Below are positions 1-7,893 of a stretch of 64,000 nt of DNA, in pieces (position 1 is the first letter of the stretch; the number at the start of each line of letters is the position of its first letter). Below the pieces are notes generated by a model. It saw only the letters and a list, made by a program, of their open reading frames with translations. It was not told where the DNA came from and did no database searches. Source of the stretch: Actinacidiphila yanglinensis (GTDB lineage Bacteria; Actinomycetota; Actinomycetes; Streptomycetales; Streptomycetaceae); NCBI RefSeq assembly GCF_900107965.1, contig NZ_FNVU01000002.1, positions 671,182 through 735,181 on the forward strand. Reading direction: 5' to 3'. The position numbers were made by a program, and so were the translations under genes.

Positions 1-782
1 TGGCCCACCACCTCCACCAGCTGCTCCAGCCCCCGCTCGCGCACCTGCTGCCGTACGTACCCGGCCTGTTCGCGGGAGAGGGTGACGGCGGTGACCCGGG
101 CCGCGTGCCGCTCGGCCGCGTGCAGGGTGAGCGAGCCCCAGCCGCAGCCGATGTCGAGCAGGCGCGCCCCGGGGGCCAGGGCGAGCTTGCGGCAGACCAG
201 TTCCAGCTTCGCGCGCTGGGCCCGCGCCGGGTCGCCGGTCGCGGGCTCCCGCGCCGTCCAGTAGCCGCAGGAGTAGGCCATGGTGTCGTCGAGCAGGAGC
301 CGGTAGAAGTCGTTGGAGAGGTCGTAGTGGTGGCTGATCGCCGCGCGGTCCCGGTCCTTGCTGTGCAGGCCGCCGCGCAGCCGCGCCTGGGAGGCCGGAG
401 CCGGCGGTGGCGCGCCGACGGCGCCGAGCCGGACGGCCGACCCGGCGACGCGTGCCCAGCCTGCCGGTGACAGCCGCGGGGTGTGCGGGCCCCGCGCGCG
501 GGCGGCGCCCCACACGGCGCGCAGGCCCTGCGCGAGGTCGCCCTCCACGTCCAGTTCCCCGGTGACGTACGCCTGGGCGAGGCCGAGTTCGCCGGACCGC
601 CACAGCAGGCGGCGCAGCGCGCGCCGGGACCGGACCACCACCGTGGGTGCGCCGTCCGGGCCGGTCTCGCTGCCGTCCCAGGCGCGCAGCCGGACCGGGA
701 GGGGGGTGCCGAGCGCGTCCTCGGCGAGTGCGGCGAGCCGGTGGGCCGCACCGGGCCGGACGAGGGTGCGGGCGGTGGTCAT
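1..782 (-). CDS. Cyclopropane-fatty-acyl-phospholipid synthase-like methyltransferase, partial (3' end off window)
   Basis: Reading the minus strand from the ATG at 782 gives about 260 residues with no stop. They include the family signature AISHHYDLSNDFYRLLLDDT, the SAM-binding glycine-rich motif LLDIGCGWGSL, and a VTAVTLSREQ segment, as in CFA synthases and mycolic acid cyclopropane synthases. Family members transfer a methyl group from SAM to the double bond of an unsaturated phospholipid acyl chain at the membrane. The start overlaps the stop of the upstream methyltransferase as ATGA, so the two are translationally coupled. It is the last gene seen of a four-gene lipid operon. The C-terminal third lies outside the window. 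Which product it makes (cyclopropane, branched methyl, or other) cannot be told from sequence. Confidence 0.88.
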   Translation of the reverse strand, partial: MTTARTLVRPGAAHRLAALAEDALGTPLPVRLRAWDGSETGPDGAPTVVVRSRRALRRLLWRSGELGLAQAYVTGELDVEGDLAQGLRAVWGAARARGPHTPRLSPAGWARVAGSAVRLGAVGAPPPAPASQARLRGGLHSKDRDRAAISHHYDLSNDFYRLLLDDTMAYSCGYWTAREPATGDPARAQRAKLELVCRKLALAPGARLLDIGCGWGSLTLHAAERHAARVTAVTLSREQAGYVRQQVRERGLEQLVEVVG

Positions 783-2083
783 CGGGCGGGGCCCTCCTTG
801 GTGAGCAGGTATTGCTGGACATCCAGGTAGCCGGCGCGGAACCCGGCCTCGGAGTAGGCGAGGTAGAAGGTCCACATCCGGCGGAAGGTGGCATCGAAGC
901 CGAGGGCGGCGACGTCCTCGGCGCGCTCGGCGAACCGCTGCCGCCACAGCCGCAGCGTCTCGGCGTAGTGGGCCCCGAAGCCGTCCCGGGCCGCCACCGA
1001 CAGCGCGGTGTGGTCGCGGACGGCCTCCTCGACCGCCCGCGTCGAGGGGATCAGGCCGCCGGGGAAGACGTACTTCTGGATCCAGGTGTGGGTGCCGCGG
1101 GCGGCCAGCATCCGCGCGTGGGGCATGGTGATGGTCTGCAGGGCGGCCCGGCCGCCGGGGGCCAGGCGCGCGTCGATCGTGCGGAAGTACACCGGCCAGA
1201 ACTCGGCGCCGACGGCCTCGATCATCTCCACGCTCACCACCGCGTCGTAACGCCCCCCGGCCTCGCGGTAGTCGCGCAGCTCGATCGACACGCGGTCGGC
1301 GTACCCGGCCGCCCGCACGCGTTCCCGGGCCAGCCGGCGCTGCTCCTGGGAGAGGGTCAGCGAGGTGACGTGCGCGCCCCGGGCCGCGGCGCGCAGGGCG
1401 AGTTCGCCCCAGCCGGTGCCGATCTCCAGCAGCCGGGTGCCCTCCCGGACGCCGGCCAGGTCGAGCAGCCGGTCCACCTTGCGCTGCTGGGCGGCCGCCA
1501 GCAGGGACCGCTCGGCGGGGAAGCCGCGGAAGACGGCGGAGGAGTAGCTCAGGGTCTCGTCGAGGAACAGCGCGAACAGGTCGTTGGAGAGGTCGTAGTG
1601 GCGGCCGACGTTGGTACGCGACCCGCGCGGGGTGTTGCGCTGCGCTGCCGGCTGCCGGTGCGCCCACAGGCCGCGCAGCCGCTGCAGCGGGGCGGGGATG
1701 AGCTCGGCCGCGTGGGCGGCGAGCACCGTGAGCACGCCGACCAGGTCGGGGGCTTCCCACTCCCGGGCCATGTACGACTCGCCGAAGCCGATCAGGCCGC
1801 GGCTGCCGAGGCGGGCGTGGAACGCCCGGGCGTCGCGCACCTCCAGCAGCGGGCCGCCCCGCCCGAGGGCGGAGCCGTCGGCGAACCGGACCCGCAGCGG
1901 CAGCCCGTCCAGTGCGTGCCGGACGAGCGCGGCGGCGACCGCCCGCACCGGCCACGACGTCCGCGGCACCGCGGCCACGTCGGGCCAGCGGGCAGCGGCG
2001 GCCGGTTCCGCCGGTTCAGTCGGTTCGGACGGGTGGTCGTCGGTTCCGCGGGGTGCGGCGGAACGGGATTCAGCTGTGGTCAT
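779..2083 (-). CDS. Cyclopropane-fatty-acyl-phospholipid synthase family SAM methyltransferase
   Basis: A 434-residue protein with the same architecture as the partial gene downstream: a variable N-terminal region, then NVGRHYDLSNDLFALFLDET, then the SAM motif LLEIGTGWGELALRAAARG, and a C-terminal region ending YLDVQQYLLTKE. This fits full-length CFA synthase-like enzymes that methylate unsaturated acyl chains of phospholipids. Its ATG lies inside the last codons of the DUF1365 gene and its stop overlaps the next start, so it is in the middle of a coupled operon. Two such methyltransferases in tandem suggest either two lipid substrates or two steps. The glycine-rich motif reads EIGTGWGE rather than DIGCGWGS, a small divergence from its neighbour. 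Family assignment is firm; the lipid product is unknown. Confidence 0.88.
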   Translation of the reverse strand: MTTAESRSAAPRGTDDHPSEPTEPAEPAAAARWPDVAAVPRTSWPVRAVAAALVRHALDGLPLRVRFADGSALGRGGPLLEVRDARAFHARLGSRGLIGFGESYMAREWEAPDLVGVLTVLAAHAAELIPAPLQRLRGLWAHRQPAAQRNTPRGSRTNVGRHYDLSNDLFALFLDETLSYSSAVFRGFPAERSLLAAAQQRKVDRLLDLAGVREGTRLLEIGTGWGELALRAAARGAHVTSLTLSQEQRRLARERVRAAGYADRVSIELRDYREAGGRYDAVVSVEMIEAVGAEFWPVYFRTIDARLAPGGRAALQTITMPHARMLAARGTHTWIQKYVFPGGLIPSTRAVEEAVRDHTALSVAARDGFGAHYAETLRLWRQRFAERAEDVAALGFDATFRRMWTFYLAYSEAGFRAGYLDVQQYLLTKEGPAR

Positions 2084-2840
2084 GACGCATCTCCGGGGTG
2101 CGGCGGCCCGGGTGCGGCTGCACCGGCAGGCCGCGCAGGTACAGGCGGACGCCGTGGAAGCGGATGGCGGCCGACACCGCGAGGGTCGACCAGGGGTGGC
2201 GCAGGGCCAGGCGCAGCAGTGCGGCGGGGGTCGCCTCCCGCCGGCGGCCGCGGACGGCGGCGGTGAAGGGGGGGCCGCCGGGCCGGTCCAGACGCACGGT
2301 CAGGTCCAGCCGCTCCCGGGGCAGCGGCAGCCGCATGCGGTAGCTGCCGTCGACGGGATGGAACGGCGAGACGGGGAACTCCTTGCCGACCCGCGCGGTG
2401 CCGTCCGGGCCGGGACGCACCAGGTAGGCATGGCGCTGCCCGTAGGTGTTGTGGACCTCGGCGACCACGCAGCGCGGGGTGCCGTCGGGGCCGTGGCACC
2501 AGTACAGGGTCAGCGGGTTGAAGACGTACCCGAGCACCCGGGCGTGCGCGAGCATCAGGACCGGGCCGCCCTCCAGGTCGACGCCGTGCGCGGCCAGGAA
2601 ACCGTCGAGCCCGGCCCGGATCGACGGGGCGCGGCCGGTGAAGTGGTCGCGGGCGCGGAAGCGGGCGAGCGGCCGCAGCGGCCGCGGCAGCACGGGCGGG
2701 CGGTCGGGGTCGATCAGCCACAGGTAGGTGCGGTGCCGCAGGACGGAGCGCCACGGCGCCCTGCGCACGTGCGTGATCGTGCACGGGTAGAGGGCGGGCA
2801 CCACCGGTACGGGCCGCCGGTCGGCAGGGGCGGTCACCAT
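2070..2840 (-). CDS. DUF1365 family protein
   Basis: A 256-residue protein starting MVTAPADRR, with the conserved features of DUF1365 proteins: an N-terminal HVRRAPWRSVLRHRTYLW stretch, VLGYVFNPLTLYWCHG, and EVHNTYGQRHAYLV. The biochemical function of the family is not established. In other bacteria it recurs beside an FAD amine-oxidase-like gene and a CFA-synthase-like gene, including loci induced by singlet oxygen or light, as I recall. The ATG is chosen because it overlaps the stop of the upstream oxidoreductase gene by 7 bp and gives the usual N-terminus. The far longer open frame running up to 4589 is a read-through of the same frame and not the gene. A role in modifying methylated fatty acids is inferred from context. 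Confidence 0.85.
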   Translation of the reverse strand: MVTAPADRRPVPVVPALYPCTITHVRRAPWRSVLRHRTYLWLIDPDRPPVLPRPLRPLARFRARDHFTGRAPSIRAGLDGFLAAHGVDLEGGPVLMLAHARVLGYVFNPLTLYWCHGPDGTPRCVVAEVHNTYGQRHAYLVRPGPDGTARVGKEFPVSPFHPVDGSYRMRLPLPRERLDLTVRLDRPGGPPFTAAVRGRRREATPAALLRLALRHPWSTLAVSAAIRFHGVRLYLRGLPVQPHPGRRTPEMRHDHS

Positions 2841-4141
2841 CGCACCCCCAGGGCCGCGGCCGCCTCCACACCGCTGCGGCAGCCGTCCTCGTGGAAGCCC
2901 CAGCCGTGGTAGGCGCCCGCGAACGCCGTGACGGACGTGCTCAGTTCGGGCAGCCGGCGCTGGGCGGCCACCGACCCGGGCGTGTACACCGGGTGGTCGT
3001 AGGTCATGCGGGCCAGCACCCGGGCGGGGTCGACGCGGTCCTCGCCGCCGAGGGTGACGACATAGGTCCGCGGCGCGTCGAGCCGTTGCAGCCGGTTCAT
3101 GTCGTAGCTCACCCGCACCCGGTCCGCGCCGGCCGCGCAGGAGGGCATCAGGTAGTTCCAGGAGGCGCGGGCCCCGCGCGCCCGCGGGAGCAGGGTGGTG
3201 TCGGTGTGCAGCAGCGTGGGGTTGCGGGAGTAGCGGAAGGCGCCCAGCAGTTCCTTCTCCAGCGGGGTGGCGTCCCCGAGCAACCGCAGCGCCTGGTCGG
3301 GGTGCACGGCGACGACGACGTGGTCGTAGCGCGCTGTGCTGCCGTCCGCCGCGACCACGTCGGCGCCGTCCGCGTGCCGCAGCACGGCCCGGACCGCGGT
3401 GGCAGCGCGCACCTCGTGCACGCAGGCCGCGATCCGCTCCACGTAGGAGCGCGAGCCGCCCGTGACGGTGCGCCACGCCGGCGAGCCGCCGACCGACAGC
3501 AGCCCGTGGTGGGCCAGGAAGCGGAACAGGTGGGAGGCCGGGTGGCGCAGGGCGGCCCCCGCGTCGCAGGACCACACCGCGGACACCAGCGGGGTCATGA
3601 AGTGGGCCCGGAAATAGGGCGAGAAGCCCGCCTCGTCGAGGAAGGCGCCGAGCGTGAACGCGTCGTCCTCCCCACCCCGGTCGAGCAGGCGGCGCGCCCT
3701 GCGGTGGAAGACCGGGACCTCCGCGAGCATCCGCAGGTAGGCGCTGCGCAGCGCGTTGCGCGGCTGGGCGAGCAGCCCGCGCGGCCCGCGCGCGCCCGCG
3801 TACTCCAGACCGCAGCCCTCGCACCGCACCGACATGCTCATCTCCGACTCCTGCGTGGCGACGCCCAGTTCCCGGAAGAGCCGCAGGAGGTGCGGGTAGG
3901 TACGGCGGTTGTGCACGATGAAGCCGGAGTCGACGCGGTCCGTGCGCCCGCCGTGCGCCACCAGGTCGTGGGTGTGGGCGTGGCCGCCGAGCCGGCCGTC
4001 GGCCTCGTACAGGGTCACGTGGTGCGCCCGCCCCAGGACGTACGCGGCCGTCAGGCCCGCCACCCCGCTGCCGACCACGGCGGTGCGGGGCGCGGCCGGG
4101 CGGCCGCGCGGTGTTCGGTGGTTGCTCGCCTCGTCCGTCAC
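2834..4141 (-). CDS. FAD/NAD(P)-binding amine-oxidase-like oxidoreductase
   Basis: About 435 residues from a GTG start (VTDEASNHR). An N-terminal dinucleotide fold VVGSGVAGLTAAYVLGRAHH is followed by YEADGRLGGHAHTH, DSGFIVHNRRTYPHL and a C-terminal GAYHGWGFHEDGCRSG FAD-contact segment. This is the amine-oxidase-like clade found with DUF1365 and CFA-synthase genes. In Rhodobacter, relatives belong to a methylated/furan fatty acid pathway, so a desaturation or oxidation of a membrane acyl chain is a reasonable inference. It is the first gene of the operon; all four genes overlap. The start is uncertain: there is no strong ribosome site before the GTG, and an in-frame ATG at 4213 directly follows GGAGGG with no spacer. 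Confidence 0.82.
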   Translation of the reverse strand: MTDEASNHRTPRGRPAAPRTAVVGSGVAGLTAAYVLGRAHHVTLYEADGRLGGHAHTHDLVAHGGRTDRVDSGFIVHNRRTYPHLLRLFRELGVATQESEMSMSVRCEGCGLEYAGARGPRGLLAQPRNALRSAYLRMLAEVPVFHRRARRLLDRGGEDDAFTLGAFLDEAGFSPYFRAHFMTPLVSAVWSCDAGAALRHPASHLFRFLAHHGLLSVGGSPAWRTVTGGSRSYVERIAACVHEVRAATAVRAVLRHADGADVVAADGSTARYDHVVVAVHPDQALRLLGDATPLEKELLGAFRYSRNPTLLHTDTTLLPRARGARASWNYLMPSCAAGADRVRVSYDMNRLQRLDAPRTYVVTLGGEDRVDPARVLARMTYDHPVYTPGSVAAQRRLPELSTSVTAFAGAYHGWGFHEDGCRSGVEAAAALGVRW

Positions 4142-4545
4142 GCAGGGAATCCGGTGCCGCGACCTTGGCGGATTGGTGGCACCCGCGCCGAGACGGGAGA
4201 AAACCGCGGGCATCCCTCCGCGGCGCTTCCGGCGACGGTGCGGGTCCCGGAACGTGGCACCGGCGACCGCCGGTCTGATATGCACCATTCGCCCGAGAAT
4301 AGCCAGGAAGTCGGCCGCGGGCGCGCGGTCCGGCGGGGGTGCACCCTGATGCCGGGGCGGCACGGGCTGTTGCGATCATGGCGAGGGGCGGGACCGTCGC
4401 ACCGGTCCCGACGGGCGGCGCCGCACCTGCCCGCGCACCCCGTACGTCCGTGCATCCTGTACGTCCGTGCATCCCGTACGTCCGCATGCCGCCGGCCGCG
4501 GCCCCGGGAGCGGCCCCGGGGGCGAGGCAGAAAGAGGGCTTCTCC
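4142..4545. other. Divergent intergenic region with iterated 17-bp repeat
   Basis: This 404-bp gap separates the minus-strand lipid operon from the plus-strand hydrolase and must hold both promoters. I see no convincing gene in it. At 4442-4487 there are two exact copies and one partial copy of a 17-bp unit, GTACGTCCGTGCATCC plus one variable base, with starts at 4442, 4459 and 4476. Iterated motifs like this often bind a regulator. I could not assign sigma-factor hexamers with confidence. Confidence 0.5.
4442..4487. repeat. 17-bp direct repeat, 2.5 copies
   Basis: Two copies of GTACGTCCGTGCATCC with one variable last base are followed in phase by GTACGTCCG. The period of 17 bp is not a multiple of a helical turn. 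It lies about 60-100 bp before the hydrolase start and about 300 bp before the lipid operon start. It may be a regulator-binding array or simple slippage; no function is shown. Confidence 0.6.
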
Positions 4546-5865
4546 GTGACCCCCGTGACCTCCACCAACACCGTGAACGGCACCACCACCTACACGATCC
4601 CCGGCATGCGGGTGCGCGAGGGCGTCACCGACGTCCCGCTGGACTGGTCCGATCCCGACCGGGGCACCCTCCAGCTGTTCTTCCGCGACATCGTCGACCC
4701 CGCGCGGGCCCGCGAGGACCTGCCCTGCCTGGTCTACCTCCAGGGCGGACCGGGCGGGAAGGGGCCGCGGCCGCTCGATCGCGGCGGCTGGCTCGGCGTC
4801 GCGCTGGAGACCCACCGGGTGGTGCTGGTCGACCAGCGCGGCACCGGCCGCAGTACCCGGATCGACGGCCGCCGGATGGGCGCGTTCGGCACCGCGCGGG
4901 AAGCCGCGGACTTCCTCGCCTGCTTCCGGGCCGACGCGATCGTGGCCGACCACGAGCACCTGCGCACTTCCGTCTACGGCGGCGGCCGCTGGTCCACGCT
5001 GGGCCAGTCCTTCGGCGGATTCCTCACCCTGGCCTACCTGTCGCGGGCGCCCCAGGGCCTGAGCGCCTGCTACGTCACCGGCGGGCTGCCGGGCCTGGAC
5101 CCGTCGGCGGCCGAGGTCTACCGGCGCACCTACCCGCGGGTCGAGGCGAAGAACGCGACCTTCTACCAGCGCTATCCGCACCAGGTCGCGCAGGTCGCCC
5201 GGATCGCCGACCATCTGGCCGAGCACGACGTGCGCCTGCCCGACGGCGACCGGCTGACCGTCCGGCGCATGCAGAGCCTGGGCCTGGACCTGGGCATGAA
5301 GCCGGGCCACGAGCGCCTGCACTGGCTGCTCGACGAGGCGTTCACCGGGGCGGAGTTGTCCACCACGTTCCTGCACCAGGTGCTGGCCCGCACCTCCTTC
5401 GGCGACAACCCGCTGTTCGCGGCGATGCAGGAGAGCGTCTACGGCCACGGCCCCGGCGCCACCGGATGGGCGGCGCAGGCCGAGCGGGCCGCGCACCCGC
5501 AGTTCGCCGAGGACGCGCGCCCGTTGCTGTTCACCGGGGAGATGATCTACCCCTGGATGTTCGAGGAGATCGCCGAACTGCGCCCGTTCCGCGGCGCGGT
5601 CGAGCTGCTGGCGGCCCGCGAGGAGTGGCCGCCGCTCTACGACCTCGACCGGCTGGCCGGCAACGAGGTCCCGGTCGCGGCCGCGGTCTACTTCGACGAC
5701 ATGTACGTGGACTCCGGCCTGCAACTGGACACCGCGTCCCGGGTGGGCAACGTCCGCACCTGGGTCACCAACGAGTACGAGCACGACGGCGTCGGCGACG
5801 CCCGGGTCCTGACCCGGCTGAGGGACATGGTCCGCGAGTCGGGGGGAGGGCTCGCCGACGCGTGA
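4546..5865 (+). CDS. Alpha/beta-hydrolase, proline iminopeptidase-like
   Basis: A 439-residue protein from GTG at 4546, with GAGGG about 8 bases upstream. It shows the proline iminopeptidase hallmarks: VYLQGGPGGKGP (oxyanion region, residues ~64-74), VLVDQRGTGRS (~93-103), and nucleophile elbow LGQSFGG with Ser155. The family (peptidase S33) removes N-terminal proline or hydrolyses related small peptides, in the cytoplasm when there is no signal peptide, as here. The histidine of the triad is probably in NEYEHDGVGD near the C-terminus. It is slightly longer than the classical ~310-residue enzymes, matching the larger actinobacterial type. It stands alone between divergent and downstream operons. 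Proximity to hydroxyproline catabolism makes a role in imino-acid peptide use attractive but unproven. Confidence 0.83.
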   Translation: MTPVTSTNTVNGTTTYTIPGMRVREGVTDVPLDWSDPDRGTLQLFFRDIVDPARAREDLPCLVYLQGGPGGKGPRPLDRGGWLGVALETHRVVLVDQRGTGRSTRIDGRRMGAFGTAREAADFLACFRADAIVADHEHLRTSVYGGGRWSTLGQSFGGFLTLAYLSRAPQGLSACYVTGGLPGLDPSAAEVYRRTYPRVEAKNATFYQRYPHQVAQVARIADHLAEHDVRLPDGDRLTVRRMQSLGLDLGMKPGHERLHWLLDEAFTGAELSTTFLHQVLARTSFGDNPLFAAMQESVYGHGPGATGWAAQAERAAHPQFAEDARPLLFTGEMIYPWMFEEIAELRPFRGAVELLAAREEWPPLYDLDRLAGNEVPVAAAVYFDDMYVDSGLQLDTASRVGNVRTWVTNEYEHDGVGDARVLTRLRDMVRESGGGLADA

Positions 5866-5913
5866 CGGCGGGCGCGCCCGGCCGTCCGGCGTTCCGCGGG
5901 TGAACGAGCCTTC

Positions 5914-5940
5914 TGTCATGTGACATTGCACTGGTAGCCT
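5914..5940 (+). promoter_or_regulatory. Candidate promoter with GntR-type operator for the hydroxyproline operon
   Basis: An inverted repeat TGTCA-TG-TGACA lies at 5914-5925, and a good Streptomyces -10 hexamer, TAGCCT, at 5935-5940. With a 17-18 bp spacer the -35 would fall at about 5911-5917, inside the palindrome. The third gene of the operon encodes an FCD-type GntR repressor, so this is a natural site for substrate-relieved autoregulation. The -35 itself does not match consensus. Inferred from sequence only. Confidence 0.45.
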
Positions 5941-5989
5941 CGGCTCACCGTCACCACCTCGGCCCGCCTTCACCAGAGGAGCCGCAGCA

Positions 5990-6895
5990 ATGACCACCTC
6001 CGCGACACCGTGGCAGGGCGTGCACGTCGCCACCGCCCTCCCGTTCCACGCCGACCTGTCGGTCGACCACGATGCCTACGCCGAGCACGTCCGCTTCCTC
6101 GCCGCCGGTGGCTGCGACGGGGTGGTGCCCAACGGCTCGCTGGGCGAGTACCAGACGCTGACACCGCAGGAGCGGGCCCGCGTCGTCGAGACGGCGGTCC
6201 AGGCCGCGCCGGCCGGGTTCGGCGTCATGCCGGGCGTGGGCGCGTACGGCGCGCTGGAGTCCTGCCGCTGGGCCGAGCAGGCGGCCGAGGCCGGAGCCAC
6301 CTCCGTGCTGCTGCTGCCGCCGAACACCTACCGGGCGGAGCGGGCCGCGGTCCTCCACCACTACCGCGAGGTGGCCAAGGTCGGTCTGCCGGTCGTGGCG
6401 TACAACAACCCGCACGACACCAGGGTCGACCTCACCCCGGAACTGCTCGCCGAACTCTTCCAGGAGGGCGCGATCGTCGCCGTGAAGGAGTTCACCGGCG
6501 ACGTCCGCCGGGCCTACCAGATCGCCGAGTCCGCGCCCGGCCTCGACCTGCTGGTCGGCGCCGACGACGTGCTGCTCGAACTGGGCCTGGCCGGCGCCGT
6601 CGGGTGGGTGGCCGGCTACCCGAACGCGATCCCGGAGAGCACCGTGGAGCTCTTCCGGCTGGCCACCTCCGGCGATCCCGCCGACCTGGCCCGGGCGGTG
6701 CCGATCTACCGCGACCTGCACCCCTTGCTGCGCTGGGACTCCCGGACCGAGTTCGTGCAGGCGATCAAGCTGTCGATGGACGTCGCGGGCCGCAAGGGCG
6801 GTGCCTGCCGCCCGCCGCGCTCGCCGCTCCCGCCCGAGGCGGCCGCCCGCATCACCGCCGACACCGAGGCCGCGCTCGCCAAGGGCTACAAGTGA
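5990..6895 (+). CDS. Dihydrodipicolinate synthase family protein, probable 1-pyrroline-4-hydroxy-2-carboxylate deaminase
   Basis: A 301-residue TIM-barrel protein of the DapA/NAL family, with an AGAGGAG ribosome site about 10 bases before the ATG. Schiff-base lysine is Lys166 (AIVAVKEFTGD) and the catalytic tyrosine is Tyr138 (VVAYNNP). The substrate-loop motif is GSLGEYQ in place of the GTTGE of true DapA. In hydroxyproline catabolism a member of this family deaminates and dehydrates pyrroline-4-hydroxy-2-carboxylate to alpha-ketoglutarate semialdehyde. The neighbours (hydroxyproline epimerase and D-hydroxyproline dehydrogenase subunits) argue strongly for that role over lysine biosynthesis. 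Its stop overlaps the next GTG as GTGA. An aldolase of another pathway is the main alternative. Confidence 0.85.
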   Translation: MTTSATPWQGVHVATALPFHADLSVDHDAYAEHVRFLAAGGCDGVVPNGSLGEYQTLTPQERARVVETAVQAAPAGFGVMPGVGAYGALESCRWAEQAAEAGATSVLLLPPNTYRAERAAVLHHYREVAKVGLPVVAYNNPHDTRVDLTPELLAELFQEGAIVAVKEFTGDVRRAYQIAESAPGLDLLVGADDVLLELGLAGAVGWVAGYPNAIPESTVELFRLATSGDPADLARAVPIYRDLHPLLRWDSRTEFVQAIKLSMDVAGRKGGACRPPRSPLPPEAAARITADTEAALAKGYK

Positions 6896-7893
6896 GGTCC
6901 CGCCGCACCTTCCACGCGGTCGACTCGCACACCGAGGGGATGCCGACCCGGGTCGTCGTCGGCGGGGTGGGCACCCTGCCGGGCGCGACCATGGCCGAGC
7001 GCAGGCGCTGGTTCATCGACCACAGCGACGACGTCCGCACCCTGCTGATGTACGAGCCGCGCGGGCACAGCGCGATGAGCGGCGCGATCCTGCAGCCGCC
7101 GACCCGCCCCGACGCCGACTTCGGCGTGCTGTTCATCGAGGTCTCCGGCCTGCTGCCGATGTGCGGCCACGGCACCATCGGGGTCGCCACGGTCCTGGTC
7201 GAGACCGGGATGGTGCCGGTCGAGGAGCCGGTCACGACGATCCGGCTGGACACCCCCGCCGGCCTCGTCGTCGCCTCCGTCGCGGTCCAGGACGGCGCGG
7301 CCACCTCCGTCACCCTCGAGAACGTCCCGTCGTTCGCCCACACCCTGGACGCCACGGTCGAGGTCCCCGGCCTCGGGCAGGTGGCGTACGACCTCGCGTT
7401 CGGCGGGAACTTCTACGCGATCGTCGAACTCGCCGACCTCGGGCTCCCCTTCGAGCGGTCCCGGGCCGGCGACCTGCTCGCCGCCGGGCTGGCGATCATG
7501 GACGCCGTCAACGCCGCGGCCCCGCCGGTGCACCCCGAGCGCGCGGACATCACCGGATGCCACCACGTCCACCTCACCGCCCCGGGCTCGACCGCGGAGC
7601 TGTCCCGGCACGCCATGGCGATCCACCCCGGATGGTTCGACCGCTCGCCCTGCGGCACCGGCACCAGCGCGCGGATGGCGCAGCTGCACGCCCGCGGTGC
7701 GCTGGCGATCGGCGCCGAGTTCGTCAACGAGTCCTACATCGGCACCCGTTTCACCGGCCGCCTGCTCGGCGAGACCACGGTCGGCGGCCACCCGGCGGTG
7801 CTGCCGTCCATCACCGGCCGCGCCTGGGTCACCGGCACCTCGCAGTTCCACCTCGATCCGACCGACCCCTTCCCCGCGGGATTCCTGCTGTGA
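6892..7893 (+). CDS. Proline racemase family protein, probable 4-hydroxyproline 2-epimerase
   Basis: A 333-residue protein from GTG at 6892. Both catalytic cysteines of the family are present: Cys91 in MCGHGTIG and Cys254 in SPCGTGTSA. That is the pattern of proline racemases and hydroxyproline 2-epimerases, and it excludes the dehydratase subgroup, where the first Cys is Thr or Ser. The enzyme would convert trans-4-hydroxy-L-proline to cis-4-hydroxy-D-proline in the cytoplasm by a two-base mechanism. Proximity to the D-hydroxyproline dehydrogenase subunits supports hydroxyproline rather than proline as substrate. It overlaps genes on both sides by 4 bp. Exact substrate (hydroxyproline against proline) is inferred from context. 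Confidence 0.88.
   Translation: MRSRRTFHAVDSHTEGMPTRVVVGGVGTLPGATMAERRRWFIDHSDDVRTLLMYEPRGHSAMSGAILQPPTRPDADFGVLFIEVSGLLPMCGHGTIGVATVLVETGMVPVEEPVTTIRLDTPAGLVVASVAVQDGAATSVTLENVPSFAHTLDATVEVPGLGQVAYDLAFGGNFYAIVELADLGLPFERSRAGDLLAAGLAIMDAVNAAAPPVHPERADITGCHHVHLTAPGSTAELSRHAMAIHPGWFDRSPCGTGTSARMAQLHARGALAIGAEFVNESYIGTRFTGRLLGETTVGGHPAVLPSITGRAWVTGTSQFHLDPTDPFPAGFLL

Noticed and set aside
4258..4300. ECF-sigma type promoter for the lipid operon
   Set aside because: An ATATCA-like -10 and a poor -35 can be found by eye, but no convincing GGAAC/GTC-type pair with the right spacing.
2070..4589. A single 839-residue fusion of DUF1365 with the upstream flavoprotein region
   Set aside because: The N-terminal part of that frame is the flavoprotein read in the wrong frame. 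The DUF1365 start at 2840 overlaps the flavoprotein stop in a normal operon arrangement.
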